The notes under the pieces were generated by a model, which ran no database searches, was not told the origin of the DNA, and worked only from the letters and a program-made list of their open reading frames with translations. Shown here one piece after another: positions 8,003 to 16,609 of a DNA stretch of 64,000 nt. This stretch comes from Streptomyces sp. NBC_00820 (lineage in GTDB: Bacteria; Actinomycetota; Actinomycetes; Streptomycetales; Streptomycetaceae): contig NZ_CP108882.1 in assembly GCF_036347055.1 (NCBI RefSeq), positions 7,614,001 to 7,678,000 of the forward strand, written 5' to 3'. How positions within the stretch are numbered: the first letter of the stretch is position 1; every line of letters starts with the position of its first letter. The position numbers and the translations under genes were made by a program.

Positions 8003-8470
8003 GTCGCATCACTCCTGAGATGTCCCGTCAGCACGTCCCGTGCTCCACGCCGGAGATGCCAGAGATGTCAGAGATGCCGGGGAGGTCCGGTGTCGCGCCG
8101 GGGGGCGCCGCTCCGGGCGATCACGCGTTCCAGCCGGGCGTTCCGGTGTTCTGGCGTTCCGACAGCGGCTGCGGCTGCGGCTGCGGACCCGGCTTCGGCT
8201 TTGCCACGGGCTCATGCCGTTGCCGCTCGCCGCGTCCTCGGCGTTGCCCGGACGGCCGGTGCGGCCGGCCGCCCTCGGTCACGCCCTCTCCCTCTCCCTC
8301 TTTCTTTCTCTGGCTCTGCTCCGTAGCCTGCACCAGCCTCGAAGGGCCCGCACGTCAGGCAGGGGTGTCCCGACGGCCACTCGCGTGACGCGCGCCGAGG
8401 AGCGGCGTGCGGCCCGACGCGTTCCGGGTTCCGTCGTCCGGCGTGGCTCGACCGCGCGGGCCCAGCGTCG
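8003..8470. other. Low-complexity intergenic region
   Basis: No gene supported over about 470 bp. It contains three copies of a 9-base unit close to GAGATGYCA (about 8052-8078), a (GCGGCT)n-like run (about 8164-8190) and a pyrimidine-only tract around 8284-8309. These simple repeats create long but meaningless open frames on both strands. Confidence 0.5.
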
Positions 8471-9340
8471 TCAGGCGGCCTTCCGGGCCACGCCCGCGTA
8501 GATGCCGACCTCGTGCGACCGCGCGGGCGGCGGGGTGTCCGGGTGCCAGAAGGGGGCCTGCACCAGGCCTGGTTCGATCAGCTCGAAGCCGTCGAAGAGC
8601 CGCTCCACCTCCGAGCGGGAGCGCAGGTTCAAGGTGGCGGTCGCCTTGCCGTAGACGGCACGTGCCGCGCTGCGGTCCGCGAAGTCGCCCGTGGCGTGGG
8701 AGAGGACCAGGCAGCTGCCGGCCGGGAGCGCGTCGCGCAGCGTGGCGACGATCCGGCCGGGTTCGTCCGCCTCGGTCAGGAAGTGGACCACGGACACGAG
8801 GAGCAGGGCGACCGGCCGGTCGAAGTCGATGACGCGGCGCACGACCGGATGGTCCACGACGGCCCGCGGGTCGCGCAGGTCCGCCAGCACGACACGGGTG
8901 GATGCCCGGGACGCCGGGGACGCGGTGGGTACAGGCGACGCGGTGGCAGCGGTGGCAGCGGTGGCAGCGGTGGCAGCGGTGGCGCAGAGCAGGGCGTTCG
9001 CGCGCGCGACCACGAACGGGTCGTTGTCGACGTGGACGACCCGGGTGTCCGGAGCCACGGCGTGGGCGACCTCGTGCACGTTCGGCGAGGTGGGCAGTCC
9101 GGTGCCGATGTCGAGGATCTGACGGACGCCGAGGCCGACGACGTGACGGACGGCGCGGTGGAGGAAGGCGCGGTTCGCCCGCAGGCCGACGCGTACCTCG
9201 GGTGCGGCGGCGGCCAGTTCGTCGCCGGCCCGCTGGTCCACCTCGTAGTTGTCCTTGCCGCCCAGCAGATAGTCGTAGATCCGCGCGGGGTGCGGTCTGC
9301 TGGTGTCGATCGTCGCGGCCGGGTAGCCGTCCTGCGTCAC
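8471..9340 (-). CDS. SAM-dependent methyltransferase (DUF574/Methyltransf_19 family)
   Basis: A 289-residue actinomycete-specific methyltransferase-like protein. The family signature at the N-terminus (RPHPARIYDYLLGGKDNYEVD) precedes the SAM-binding loop ILDIGTGLPTSPNVHEVA and the acidic end of strand 2 (VVHVDND). Members are abundant in Streptomyces and their substrates are unknown. The GTG at 9340 follows GAGGAG; longer open sequence upstream lacks family similarity. A run of Thr-Ala-Ala repeats, coded by a 9-bp DNA repeat, is inserted after the SAM site where relatives have a short loop. Confidence 0.87.
   Translation of the reverse strand: MTQDGYPAATIDTSRPHPARIYDYLLGGKDNYEVDQRAGDELAAAAPEVRVGLRANRAFLHRAVRHVVGLGVRQILDIGTGLPTSPNVHEVAHAVAPDTRVVHVDNDPFVVARANALLCATAATAATAATAATASPVPTASPASRASTRVVLADLRDPRAVVDHPVVRRVIDFDRPVALLLVSVVHFLTEADEPGRIVATLRDALPAGSCLVLSHATGDFADRSAARAVYGKATATLNLRSRSEVERLFDGFELIEPGLVQAPFWHPDTPPPARSHEVGIYAGVARKAA
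8941..8985. repeat. 9-bp tandem repeat inside the methyltransferase gene
   Basis: Four identical CGGTGGCAG units (8941-8976) and a fifth variant (8977-8985). In frame they add repeated Thr-Ala-Ala triplets to the methyltransferase, so copy-number change keeps the frame. Confidence 0.9.
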
Positions 9341-9544
9341 GCCGGGTCTCCTCTCGTCGGCCGTGACGGTGCCGACCGCGCACGGCTGGCGAGAGTCTCG
9401 CACGCCAACTCGCTTGACTGAAAGCGGAGTTGGCGAATCAATCGACGGCGGCGGTGTCGGCGGAGCCTGAACCGGGGGCGGGGGCTTCCGCCTTGTGTGA
9501 CGTGCTTCCTTGCGGTCCCTGTGCCTGAGCGGTGAACCTCTTGT

Positions 9545-9568
9545 GGAACAAGTCTGCGAAGAACTGTT
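9545..9568 (+). promoter_or_regulatory. Candidate ECF-sigma promoter (GGAAC-N16-GTT)
   Basis: GGAAC at 9545-9549 and GTT at 9566-9568 with a 16-base spacer match the usual ECF-type promoter (GGAA, about 16, CGTT/GTT; here the base before GTT is T). The site lies 72-95 bp upstream of the ECF-CAP gene, the right place for autoregulation. Confidence 0.5.
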
Positions 9569-9639
9569 ATCCGAAACCGCCCGAGCGGTCTCCCAGGTAT
9601 CGGACAGCTTGTTCGGCGTCGAGGACAGGGAAGCTTTTG

Positions 9640-11382
9640 ATGAGGTCAGAGCACGCGGCGGAGCCGGCGGCACTGGTGAGTGCTGCCCGGACGGGTGACC
9701 CGGCGGCACAGGACGCCCTGATCAGCGCGTATCTGCCGCTGGTCTACAACATCGTGGGGCGGGCGCTGAACGGCTCGGTCGACGTCGACGACGTCGTGCA
9801 GGAGACCATCCTCAGGGCCCTGGACGCGCTCCCGCGTCTACGCGATCCCGGGAGCTTCCGCTCCTGGCTCGTGGCGATCGCGATGAACCAGGTACGGGCC
9901 CACTGGCACGACCGGCAGGCCGCGGCCGGCACCGTGGACGAGGCGGCCGAACTCGCCGACCCCGGTGCCGACTTCGTCGACCTGACCATGCTGCGGCTCC
10001 AGCTGTCCGGCCAGCGTCGGGAGACCGCCCGCGCGACGCGCTGGCTGGAGCCCGACGACCGGGCCCTGCTGTCCCTGTGGTGGCTGGAGTGCGCCGGGGA
10101 GCTGACCCGCGACGAGGTCGCCGTGGCCCTGGAACTGTCGCCCCAGCACACGGCGGTGCGGGTGCAGCGGATGAAGGCCCAGCTGGAGGCGGCGCGTGTG
10201 GTGGTGCGGGCGCTCGACGCCAACCCCCCGTGCGAGGAGCTGCGCGGCGGGCTGGCCTCGTGGGACGGCCGGCCCTCGGCGCTGTGGCGCAAGCGCATAG
10301 CCCGGCACGCCCGCGAGTGCGTGCGCTGCGGCGGCCTGTGGAACGGGCTGATGCCAGCGGAGGGACTGCTGGCCGGTCTGGCACTCGTCGCGGCCTCGGC
10401 GGCGCTGCTGGCGAACGTGCGCGCCGCCGCAGGGATGTCCCCGGCCGGCTATGCCGCCGGGCTCGATGCCGCCGGGGCACAGCCGACCGCGGCACAGTCC
10501 AGCGCTCCACAGTCCAGCGCGGCGCGGACCGGCGCGGACGGCGACTCGGCGGACCGCGACGCGCCGGATCCGGGAGCCCGGCACCGTGTCTCGCGCGGCC
10601 GTACGGCGTCCCGCGGCGAGGCCCGCCGTCGCAGGCGCGTCAGGCGCCGGGCCGTCGGCGGCGTCGTGATGGCGGCCTGCGTGGCGGGCGGCGGCCTGTG
10701 GTACTTCGGCCCCTTCGGCGCCGGTCCCGGTCCCGGCGCCGGATCCGGCTCCGGTGACGCGAGCGCCGCACGGGCCGCCGGGGACCCCCTCCCGGCCCCC
10801 TCGGCCGCCGAGACCGACGGCACCACACCCCCGGCGTCGGCCCCGGCGTCGCCGTCTTCGTCACCGTCCGCGCCGGCGTCCAGGAAGGCGACCGCGCCCA
10901 AGTCCCCGCAGCCCACCGAGAAACCGGCGCCGTCGTCCCCGCCGACCGCGCGGCCGACCCGGAGCGCCTCTCCCGCACCGCAGTTGCAGGCGGCGCCGGC
11001 GGACACCGTGGCACAGGTGGTCGAGCTGGTGAACAAGGAGCGTGCGACCGCGGGTTGTGGTGCGCTCACGGAAGACCCGCAACTGGAGAAGGCGGCCCAG
11101 GGCCACTCCGACGACATGGCAGCCCGTGACTTCTTCGAGCACACCAACCCGGACGGCACCGATCCCGGTCAGCGCATCATCGCCGCGGGCTACCACTGGT
11201 CCACCTACGGGGAGAACATCGCCGAGGGCCAGCCGACCCCGCAGGCGGTGATGGAAGCCTGGATGAACAGCCCCGGCCACCGCGCCAACATCCTCAACTG
11301 CGCGTTCAAGAACATCGGTGTGGGCGTGCACAAGGGGTCGGGCGGCCCGTGGTGGACCCAGGACTTCGGCGCCAAGCAGTGA
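9640..11382 (+). CDS. ECF sigma factor fused through the membrane to a CAP/SCP domain
   Basis: 580 residues in one frame. Residues about 10-190 are an ECF sigma factor: region 2 (VDDVVQETILRALDAL), then region 4 (RDEVAVALELSPQHTAVRVQRM). A zinc-finger-like HARECVRCGG follows, as in fused anti-sigma segments. Two hydrophobic stretches come next (GLLAGLALVAASAALLA and a second ending in WYFGPFG), separated by a basic linker, then about 100 Pro/Ser/Thr-rich residues and a complete CAP (PF00188) domain with HTNPDG, GENIAEG and HRANILNC. The start ATG at 9640 is preferred (GGGAAG upstream). The likely design is a membrane-tethered sigma factor with an extracellular sensor. The CAP ligand is unknown. 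Confidence 0.9.
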   Translation: MRSEHAAEPAALVSAARTGDPAAQDALISAYLPLVYNIVGRALNGSVDVDDVVQETILRALDALPRLRDPGSFRSWLVAIAMNQVRAHWHDRQAAAGTVDEAAELADPGADFVDLTMLRLQLSGQRRETARATRWLEPDDRALLSLWWLECAGELTRDEVAVALELSPQHTAVRVQRMKAQLEAARVVVRALDANPPCEELRGGLASWDGRPSALWRKRIARHARECVRCGGLWNGLMPAEGLLAGLALVAASAALLANVRAAAGMSPAGYAAGLDAAGAQPTAAQSSAPQSSAARTGADGDSADRDAPDPGARHRVSRGRTASRGEARRRRRVRRRAVGGVVMAACVAGGGLWYFGPFGAGPGPGAGSGSGDASAARAAGDPLPAPSAAETDGTTPPASAPASPSSSPSAPASRKATAPKSPQPTEKPAPSSPPTARPTRSASPAPQLQAAPADTVAQVVELVNKERATAGCGALTEDPQLEKAAQGHSDDMAARDFFEHTNPDGTDPGQRIIAAGYHWSTYGENIAEGQPTPQAVMEAWMNSPGHRANILNCAFKNIGVGVHKGSGGPWWTQDFGAKQ

Positions 11383-11437
11383 CGCGCCGCGGGGGCCGGC
11401 CCCCCCGGGCGGCGACGTCCGGGGCGGACGCGTGGGG

Positions 11438-11509
11438 CCTGTCCCGCGCATCCCGCCTGTCCCGTGCATCCTGCCTGTCCCGTGCATCCTGCCTGTCCCG
11501 CGCATCCCG
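11438..11509. repeat. 18-bp tandem repeat, 4 copies
   Basis: Copies at 11438-11455, 11456-11473, 11474-11491 and 11492-11509 of CCTGTCCCGYGCATCCYG. Copies 1 and 4 are identical (C, C) and copies 2 and 3 are identical (T, T). The array fills the gap between the convergent ECF-CAP and NAD kinase genes. Confidence 0.92.
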
Positions 11510-11518
11510 CCGCGCCGG

Positions 11519-12613
11519 TCACGGAAGGCGCGGGGTGTCCCGGGGAGGCGGCGGGGTGTCGTCGGGAAGCGGGGGCAGCGCGAGGTGCGCGAGGTCTCCG
11601 GGCGGCCGGGTGGAGACCGGCCACAGGGGAGCGGCGTTGCCGTCGGCGACCGCGGCCGGCGCGTCGGTGAGGTTCATGCGCTCGCGCAGGCGGCCGTAGA
11701 AGTCCATCGGCCCCAGCCGGACCGCCTTGAGCCGGCGGGGAGCGCGGTACACGCCGATCCAGTCGCCGGGGTTGAGCACACCGCGCATCTGGCCGTCGAT
11801 GCTGACGGCGGCCTGCCCCGACCGTTCGAGCACCCGCAGCGCGATGGGCTCGTCGGGGGCCGCCATCACCGACCGGTTGAACGTCATGTGCGGGGCGACC
11901 GGCGTGAAGATGAGCCCCTCCGCGCGGGGCGAGACGACCGGGCCGCCGGCTGCGAAGCTGTACGCGGTCGAACCCGTGGGCGTGGCCACCAGCACGGCGT
12001 CGGCGGAGTAGGACGCGAGGAGTCGGCCGGCCAGGTAGACGCCGACCGACACCTGCCGGTCCCGGGCCAGCTTCTCCACGACGACATCGTTCAGCGCGGT
12101 GACGTTCAGGGCGACGCCCCAGTCGTCCCCGGTCTCGCACTCCGTGCGCACACGCGGAGGGGGCAGGCGGGGCCCGCGGCCGTACCGCACCAGCGCCTCC
12201 ATGTTCGGCGGCACCTCGAGCCGGCACGACGCCCGCATGGTGAGCAGCATCCGGTGCTCGACGGTGATCCGGTCCTCCCGTACGGCGTCCAGGGCGGCGC
12301 GCACCGCCGTGGCCGGGACCTCCGTCAGGAAGCCCACCCGTCCGAGGTCGACACCGAGGACCAGGGCGTCGTTCTCGGCCGCCAGCCGGGCGCCGCGCAG
12401 GAAGGTCCCGTCGCCGCCCAGCGTGACAATGAGGTCCGGGTCGCCCGCGGAGTCGACCTCTTCCCTGGCGCTGTGGCGCTCGCCCTCCTGCCACACGTCG
12501 ATGTCGGCGCACCCCACGGCGTGCTCGGCACACCACGCGCGGACGGCCGCCGCGGCCGCCACGGCCTCCGCCCGTCCGCCGTGAACGACCAGGCCGACAC
12601 GGTTCACCGCCAT
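11519..12613 (-). CDS. NAD kinase family protein (paralogue)
   Basis: A 364-residue protein of the inorganic polyphosphate/ATP-NAD kinase family, which phosphorylates NAD to NADP. Motifs: GGDGTFLRGARLAA (catalytic Asp), GVDLGRVGFLTE, LNDVVVEK where most members have NE, and the loop TPTGSTAYSFAAGGP. The C-terminal 45 residues are Pro-rich and extra to the family core. Streptomycetes usually have more than one copy; this one stands apart from the DNA-repair neighbours typical of the main ppnK gene, so it is probably the accessory paralogue. ATG with GGGAGG ahead. Confidence 0.85.
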   Translation of the reverse strand: MAVNRVGLVVHGGRAEAVAAAAAVRAWCAEHAVGCADIDVWQEGERHSAREEVDSAGDPDLIVTLGGDGTFLRGARLAAENDALVLGVDLGRVGFLTEVPATAVRAALDAVREDRITVEHRMLLTMRASCRLEVPPNMEALVRYGRGPRLPPPRVRTECETGDDWGVALNVTALNDVVVEKLARDRQVSVGVYLAGRLLASYSADAVLVATPTGSTAYSFAAGGPVVSPRAEGLIFTPVAPHMTFNRSVMAAPDEPIALRVLERSGQAAVSIDGQMRGVLNPGDWIGVYRAPRRLKAVRLGPMDFYGRLRERMNLTDAPAAVADGNAAPLWPVSTRPPGDLAHLALPPLPDDTPPPPRDTPRLP

Positions 12614-12727
12614 ACCCGCCTCCCAGTCGGCTCGCGCAGAGTGCCATCCTCACCGGGAAGCGCGCCGCGCCCGCGCACGCCACGCCGCCGTCCGTCGTCG
12701 CCGCGCCCCACCGAGGGGGGCGGCGTG

Positions 12728-13873
12728 TCAGCGCGGGTTCGCGGAGGAGACGGCGGTGCGGGCCGCCCGTTCGACCAGGGCGACGCCGTCCTTCATCGAC
12801 TTGTTGCCGTCGGAGAGGACGGCGACGAGGTAGTGGTGTCCGCCCTTCGTGATCCGGCCGACACTGTTGACGTCCCACAGCCCGGTCGTGTTCCGCTGCA
12901 GCCATCCGTTCTTCAGGGCGGGCTTCGCGGCGGGTTTCGGGGCCGGCGTCGGGGTGTGCTCCGGAGCGGGCTTCTGGGTCGGCTTCTGGGTCGGCTTCTG
13001 GGTGTGGCCGGAGCCGACCGCCGCCGAGACGCCCCAGGACTGCTCGGCGGCGACCTGGCTCATCAGCGTGCGGATGTAGGCGCGGGACGTGGCGTCGAGC
13101 GCCGGCTCGTGCCCCGCCTTCGCGGCGGCTCCTCCGGCGGTCCGGTCGGCCGGACCGCTGTCGAACAGCGCGCGCAGCAGTCGTATCTGATCGCTCGCCG
13201 TCGTCCGGGTCAGGCCCCACCGGGCGCCGGGACCGCCCCGGGTGGAGGTCAGCCCCAGCCGTTTGTTCGCGGCCTCCAGGCCATGGGCACGGCCGATGTG
13301 CCGCCACAGGGCGTTCGCGGCCTTGTTGTCGCTGTGCTCGATCATCGCCTTCGCCTGGGCGCGCTCCGCCCTGGTCAGCGGGCGCCCGGAGTCCTGCGCC
13401 TGGAGCAGCGCCGTCGCGAGGATGTCGACCTTGATGATGCTCGCCGTGTCGTACGGGGCGTCGTCACCGTAGAGCGCGGGCTTCCTCCCCGTGCCGTCGA
13501 GATCCAGCACCGCGGCCGTCACCCGCGCCTTGCCCTTGGCCCGCACCGACGCCCCGAAGCCGGCGGCGTGGGATCCGGAACCGGCCGGCGCCACGGCCAT
13601 GCGCGCGGCGCTGTGCGCGGCCGTCTGTGCGGACGTGAGCGGAGCTGTGTGCGTGGACGTGAGCAGGGCCGTCTGTGCGGACGTGAGCGGGCCCGTCTGC
13701 GCAGGCCTCAGCGGGGCCGCGGCCGCCGGTGTCGCGTGGAGGGCGCCGGCCACGAGCAGCGTCGTCGCCGAGGCGGCGACCACACCGGACACCGCCGCGC
13801 GGCCGCCCCGGGACCGGGACCTGACCCGTGACGGGCACGACGACGGCTTCGGGCGGTGGGAAAGGTTCGGCAT
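12728..13873 (-). CDS. Secreted class A beta-lactamase-like serine hydrolase
   Basis: 381 residues. The N-terminus has an Arg-rich stretch, a hydrophobic segment and an AAA site, i.e. a Sec or Tat export signal. About 50 repetitive Thr/Ala residues follow, coded by imperfect DNA repeats around 13610-13710. The serine hydrolase fold then has ASIIKV (Ser-x-x-Lys), HSDNKAAN (SDN) and LKNGWL in place of Lys-Thr-Gly. Just before the KNG strand sits an insertion of about 30 Lys/Pro residues, including three TQKP units. The Glu166 deacylation residue is not evident, so a peptidoglycan or peptide hydrolase is more likely than an effective antibiotic lactamase. Start chosen at the ATG at 13873. Confidence 0.8.
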   Translation of the reverse strand: MPNLSHRPKPSSCPSRVRSRSRGGRAAVSGVVAASATTLLVAGALHATPAAAAPLRPAQTGPLTSAQTALLTSTHTAPLTSAQTAAHSAARMAVAPAGSGSHAAGFGASVRAKGKARVTAAVLDLDGTGRKPALYGDDAPYDTASIIKVDILATALLQAQDSGRPLTRAERAQAKAMIEHSDNKAANALWRHIGRAHGLEAANKRLGLTSTRGGPGARWGLTRTTASDQIRLLRALFDSGPADRTAGGAAAKAGHEPALDATSRAYIRTLMSQVAAEQSWGVSAAVGSGHTQKPTQKPTQKPAPEHTPTPAPKPAAKPALKNGWLQRNTTGLWDVNSVGRITKGGHHYLVAVLSDGNKSMKDGVALVERAARTAVSSANPR

Positions 13874-14161
13874 GGTGAGTGGCCTCGGCATTCCACGGAG
13901 CAGGGACACAGCACTGCGAACGTAAACAAAACACCTGCTCGACGAAGTGACGACGGCCACCCGGACGCCCCGTGAGCGCGAAGTGTGAGCAGGGCGACAA
14001 CGTTCACAGAGGGACGGGTGAACCGACCGTGAGCGCTCCTCGCACGGTGTGACCCGCCGCGCCCCCCAAGAAATGATCAATCCCGGCCGCGTGATCTTCC
14101 CGGCGCGGCGACCACGGAGGAGAATGCGATCAGCGGGGCGTGATCAGCTTCAGGAGGCGTC

Positions 14162-15625
14162 ATGAGCACATCAGCCGAGCCGAGGGTGTCCGGTCTGGAG
14201 GTCCGGTCCATCGACTACGTCCCCCTGGACGAACGGCATGGCAAGCTCTGGCACCTGGGCCCCCTGTGGTTCATGTCCAACGCCACGATCGCCACCCTCG
14301 CGGTGGGGCTGATCAGCATCACCGAGGGCGGCAACCTCATCTGGTCGCTCCTCGCGATCGTCGCCGGCACCGTCATCGGCACCTTCTTCATGGCCTTCCA
14401 CTCGGCCCAGGGACCCCAGCTGGGCCTGCCGCAGATGATCCAGTCGCGGCCGCAGTTCGGCTACGTCGGCGCCCTCCTGGTGTGGCTCTTCGCCTACGTC
14501 CAGTACGCGGGATTCAACGTCTTCAACACCATCCTCACCGCCGACGCCCTGCACACCACAGTGCACGGCAGCGTCAAACTGTGGGTGGTCGTGGTCACCG
14601 TGGTCGCGCTCGTCATCGCCCTCGTGGGCTACGACGTCATCCACAAGGCCGAACAGATACTGACGTACGCCTTCCTCGTCATCTTCGGCGTCTTCACCGT
14701 CGGCGTCCTGGTCTATCTGCACTACCCCGCGGGCTCGTTCGACCTCGGCGGCTTCCAGTGGACGCCGTTCCTCGCCCAGTTCGGCGTGGTCGCCGGCTAC
14801 CAGATCAGCTGGGCCATCTACGTCTCCGACTACTCGCGCTACCTCCCGCCGAACGTCACGGTCCGCAAGACCTTCTACTGGACCTACTTCGGCTCCGCGC
14901 TGGGCGGCATCTGGCTGATGGTGCTCGGCGCCCTGCTGGCGGCCTGGGCGGGCAAGAACTTCGAGACGATCGCCTCGATCAACGCCGCCGGCGACAAGGT
15001 GTTCAGCGGCTTCGGCGCGATCGTGCTGCTCTTCGCCGCGCTGGGCCTGATCTCCGTCACCGCGCTGAACATGTACGGCGGTTCGCTGACCCTCATCAGC
15101 GCCATCGACTCGGTCAGGCGGGTGCGCCCGACGCTCGGCGTCCGCCTGCTGACCATCGGGTTCACCGCCGCGCTCTCCCTGGTGGGAGCGCTGGCCGCGA
15201 CGGCCAACTTCCTCGAGAACTTCAACAACTTCCTGCTGCTGGTGCTCTATCTGTTCATCCCGTGGACCGCGGTGAACCTGATGGACTACTACGTCGTGCG
15301 CCGCGGCCACTACGCCGTCGCCGAGATCTTCAATCCGCACGGCATCTACGGCCGTTGGGGCTGGCACGGCATCATCTCGTACCTGGTCGGGTTCGCCGTG
15401 ATGATCCCGTTCTTCTCCGTCGGGACGCTCTACACCGGCCCCGCCGCGACGGCGCTCGGCGGAGCCGACATCTCCCTGTTCATCGGGCTGCCGGTCTCCG
15501 CCGGGCTGTACTGGTGGCTGACCCGCTCGATCGACGTGGAGGCCGAGGCCGCCCTGGCCGAGGAGGAGGCGGAGGCGCTGGAGCAGGCCGCGCACCGGCA
15601 CCTGGAGCCGGATGCCGGCGCCTGA
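14162..15625 (+). CDS. NCS1-family cytosine/purine permease
   Basis: 487 residues with about 12 membrane segments and the NCS1 signatures: GLPQMIQSRPQFGYVG, SDYSRYLP between segments 5 and 6, and a late NLMDYYVVRRGHY. These proteins import cytosine, purines, allantoin or related nucleobases with Na+ or H+. AGGAGG five bases before the ATG gives a strong start. The C-terminal tail is acidic (EAEAALAEEEAEALEQ). No nucleobase catabolic gene lies nearby, so the substrate stays open. It is divergent from the serine hydrolase across 288 bp that contains repeated TGATCA/TGATC words. Confidence 0.85.
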   Translation: MSTSAEPRVSGLEVRSIDYVPLDERHGKLWHLGPLWFMSNATIATLAVGLISITEGGNLIWSLLAIVAGTVIGTFFMAFHSAQGPQLGLPQMIQSRPQFGYVGALLVWLFAYVQYAGFNVFNTILTADALHTTVHGSVKLWVVVVTVVALVIALVGYDVIHKAEQILTYAFLVIFGVFTVGVLVYLHYPAGSFDLGGFQWTPFLAQFGVVAGYQISWAIYVSDYSRYLPPNVTVRKTFYWTYFGSALGGIWLMVLGALLAAWAGKNFETIASINAAGDKVFSGFGAIVLLFAALGLISVTALNMYGGSLTLISAIDSVRRVRPTLGVRLLTIGFTAALSLVGALAATANFLENFNNFLLLVLYLFIPWTAVNLMDYYVVRRGHYAVAEIFNPHGIYGRWGWHGIISYLVGFAVMIPFFSVGTLYTGPAATALGGADISLFIGLPVSAGLYWWLTRSIDVEAEAALAEEEAEALEQAAHRHLEPDAGA

Positions 15626-15655
15626 CGCGCGGACCTGCCGGGAACCGGCGCCGCT

Positions 15656-16609
15656 CTACCGGGCGGTGCCGAAGTCCTGCGTCCAGTAGCTGCCGGGCTG
15701 GGCGAGGCCGACACCCATCTCCTTGAAGGAACAGTTGAGGATGTTGGCGCGGTGGCCGGCGCTGGCCATCCAGCCCGCCATGACCTGCTCGGGAGTCGTG
15801 TAACCGTAGGCGACGTTCTCGCCGTACGTGCTCCACGCGTAGCCGGCGCTCGTGATGCGGTCGCCGGGCGCGGAGCCGTCGGACCCGGTGTGCGACATGT
15901 TCTGATGGGCCGCCATGTCGGCGCTGTGCGCCTGAGCGACCTTGTTCAGTGTCGTGTTGAGGGTGACGGCCGAGCAACCGACCTTGGCACGCTCCGCGTT
16001 GACGAGCTGCACGATGCGGGTGATCGTCGCGGACGCCGTGGTGGCGGCCTTCGGGGTGCTCGCCGTCGCCGTCGCCGCGGGAGCGGGCGTGGCGGTGGCG
16101 GAGGGGGTCGCGACGGGGGTGGGGGCGGCGATGGTGACCGGCGTGCCGGTGGGAGTGGCGTGGACGGTGCGAGCGGTGGGCACGGCGCTCGCGGTGACCC
16201 GGGGTGCACTGGTCGGCACGGTCTGCCGGGGGCTCGGCTTGGCGCCGTGCGCGGGCTTGTCCGAGTGCGGCGTGCGGCCGTTGCTCCCGGCGGCGGGCTT
16301 CACCGCGGGCTTCGGGCTGCTCTGCGCGGGACGGGGGGTGGCGGTGGCGCTCTTCGACGGCGTCGCGGTGGGTGCGCCGGACTTGGCGCCGTGCCAGGCG
16401 AGGTTCTGGTCGTCCGGCCGGGACTGGGCGTTCTCGGTGTCGTACCACCAGTCCTTGTCGGCGGCCCGCAGCGCTTTGGTGGCGTGGGAGTCGGAACCGC
16501 GCCCCCAGTCGGTGCAGGCCATGGCGGCGGACGGTATGCCCACCGCGCTCACGACGACAGCCGCGATGACCATCCGTCGGTAATGCGGCTTCTTGCGGTG
16601 CTTACTCAT
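15656..16609 (-). CDS. Secreted CAP/SCP-domain protein
   Basis: A 317-residue exported protein: a basic N-terminus, one hydrophobic segment ending AAMA-C (signal peptide, possible lipobox-like Cys), about 130 Ala/Thr/Pro-rich residues, and a C-terminal CAP domain (GENVAYG, HRANILNCSFKEMGVG, WTQDFG). The CAP domain closely resembles that of the ECF-CAP fusion at 9640, so the two may bind the same wall or membrane ligand. ATG at 16609 with GAGG; earlier in-frame starts lack an export signal. It is convergent with the permease. Confidence 0.88.
   Translation of the reverse strand: MSKHRKKPHYRRMVIAAVVVSAVGIPSAAMACTDWGRGSDSHATKALRAADKDWWYDTENAQSRPDDQNLAWHGAKSGAPTATPSKSATATPRPAQSSPKPAVKPAAGSNGRTPHSDKPAHGAKPSPRQTVPTSAPRVTASAVPTARTVHATPTGTPVTIAAPTPVATPSATATPAPAATATASTPKAATTASATITRIVQLVNAERAKVGCSAVTLNTTLNKVAQAHSADMAAHQNMSHTGSDGSAPGDRITSAGYAWSTYGENVAYGYTTPEQVMAGWMASAGHRANILNCSFKEMGVGLAQPGSYWTQDFGTAR

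Noticed and set aside
11205..13307. A 700-codon minus-strand frame across the NAD kinase and serine hydrolase genes
   Set aside because: Shadow of the real genes in a neighbouring frame; Arg/Pro/Gly-rich with no family similarity.
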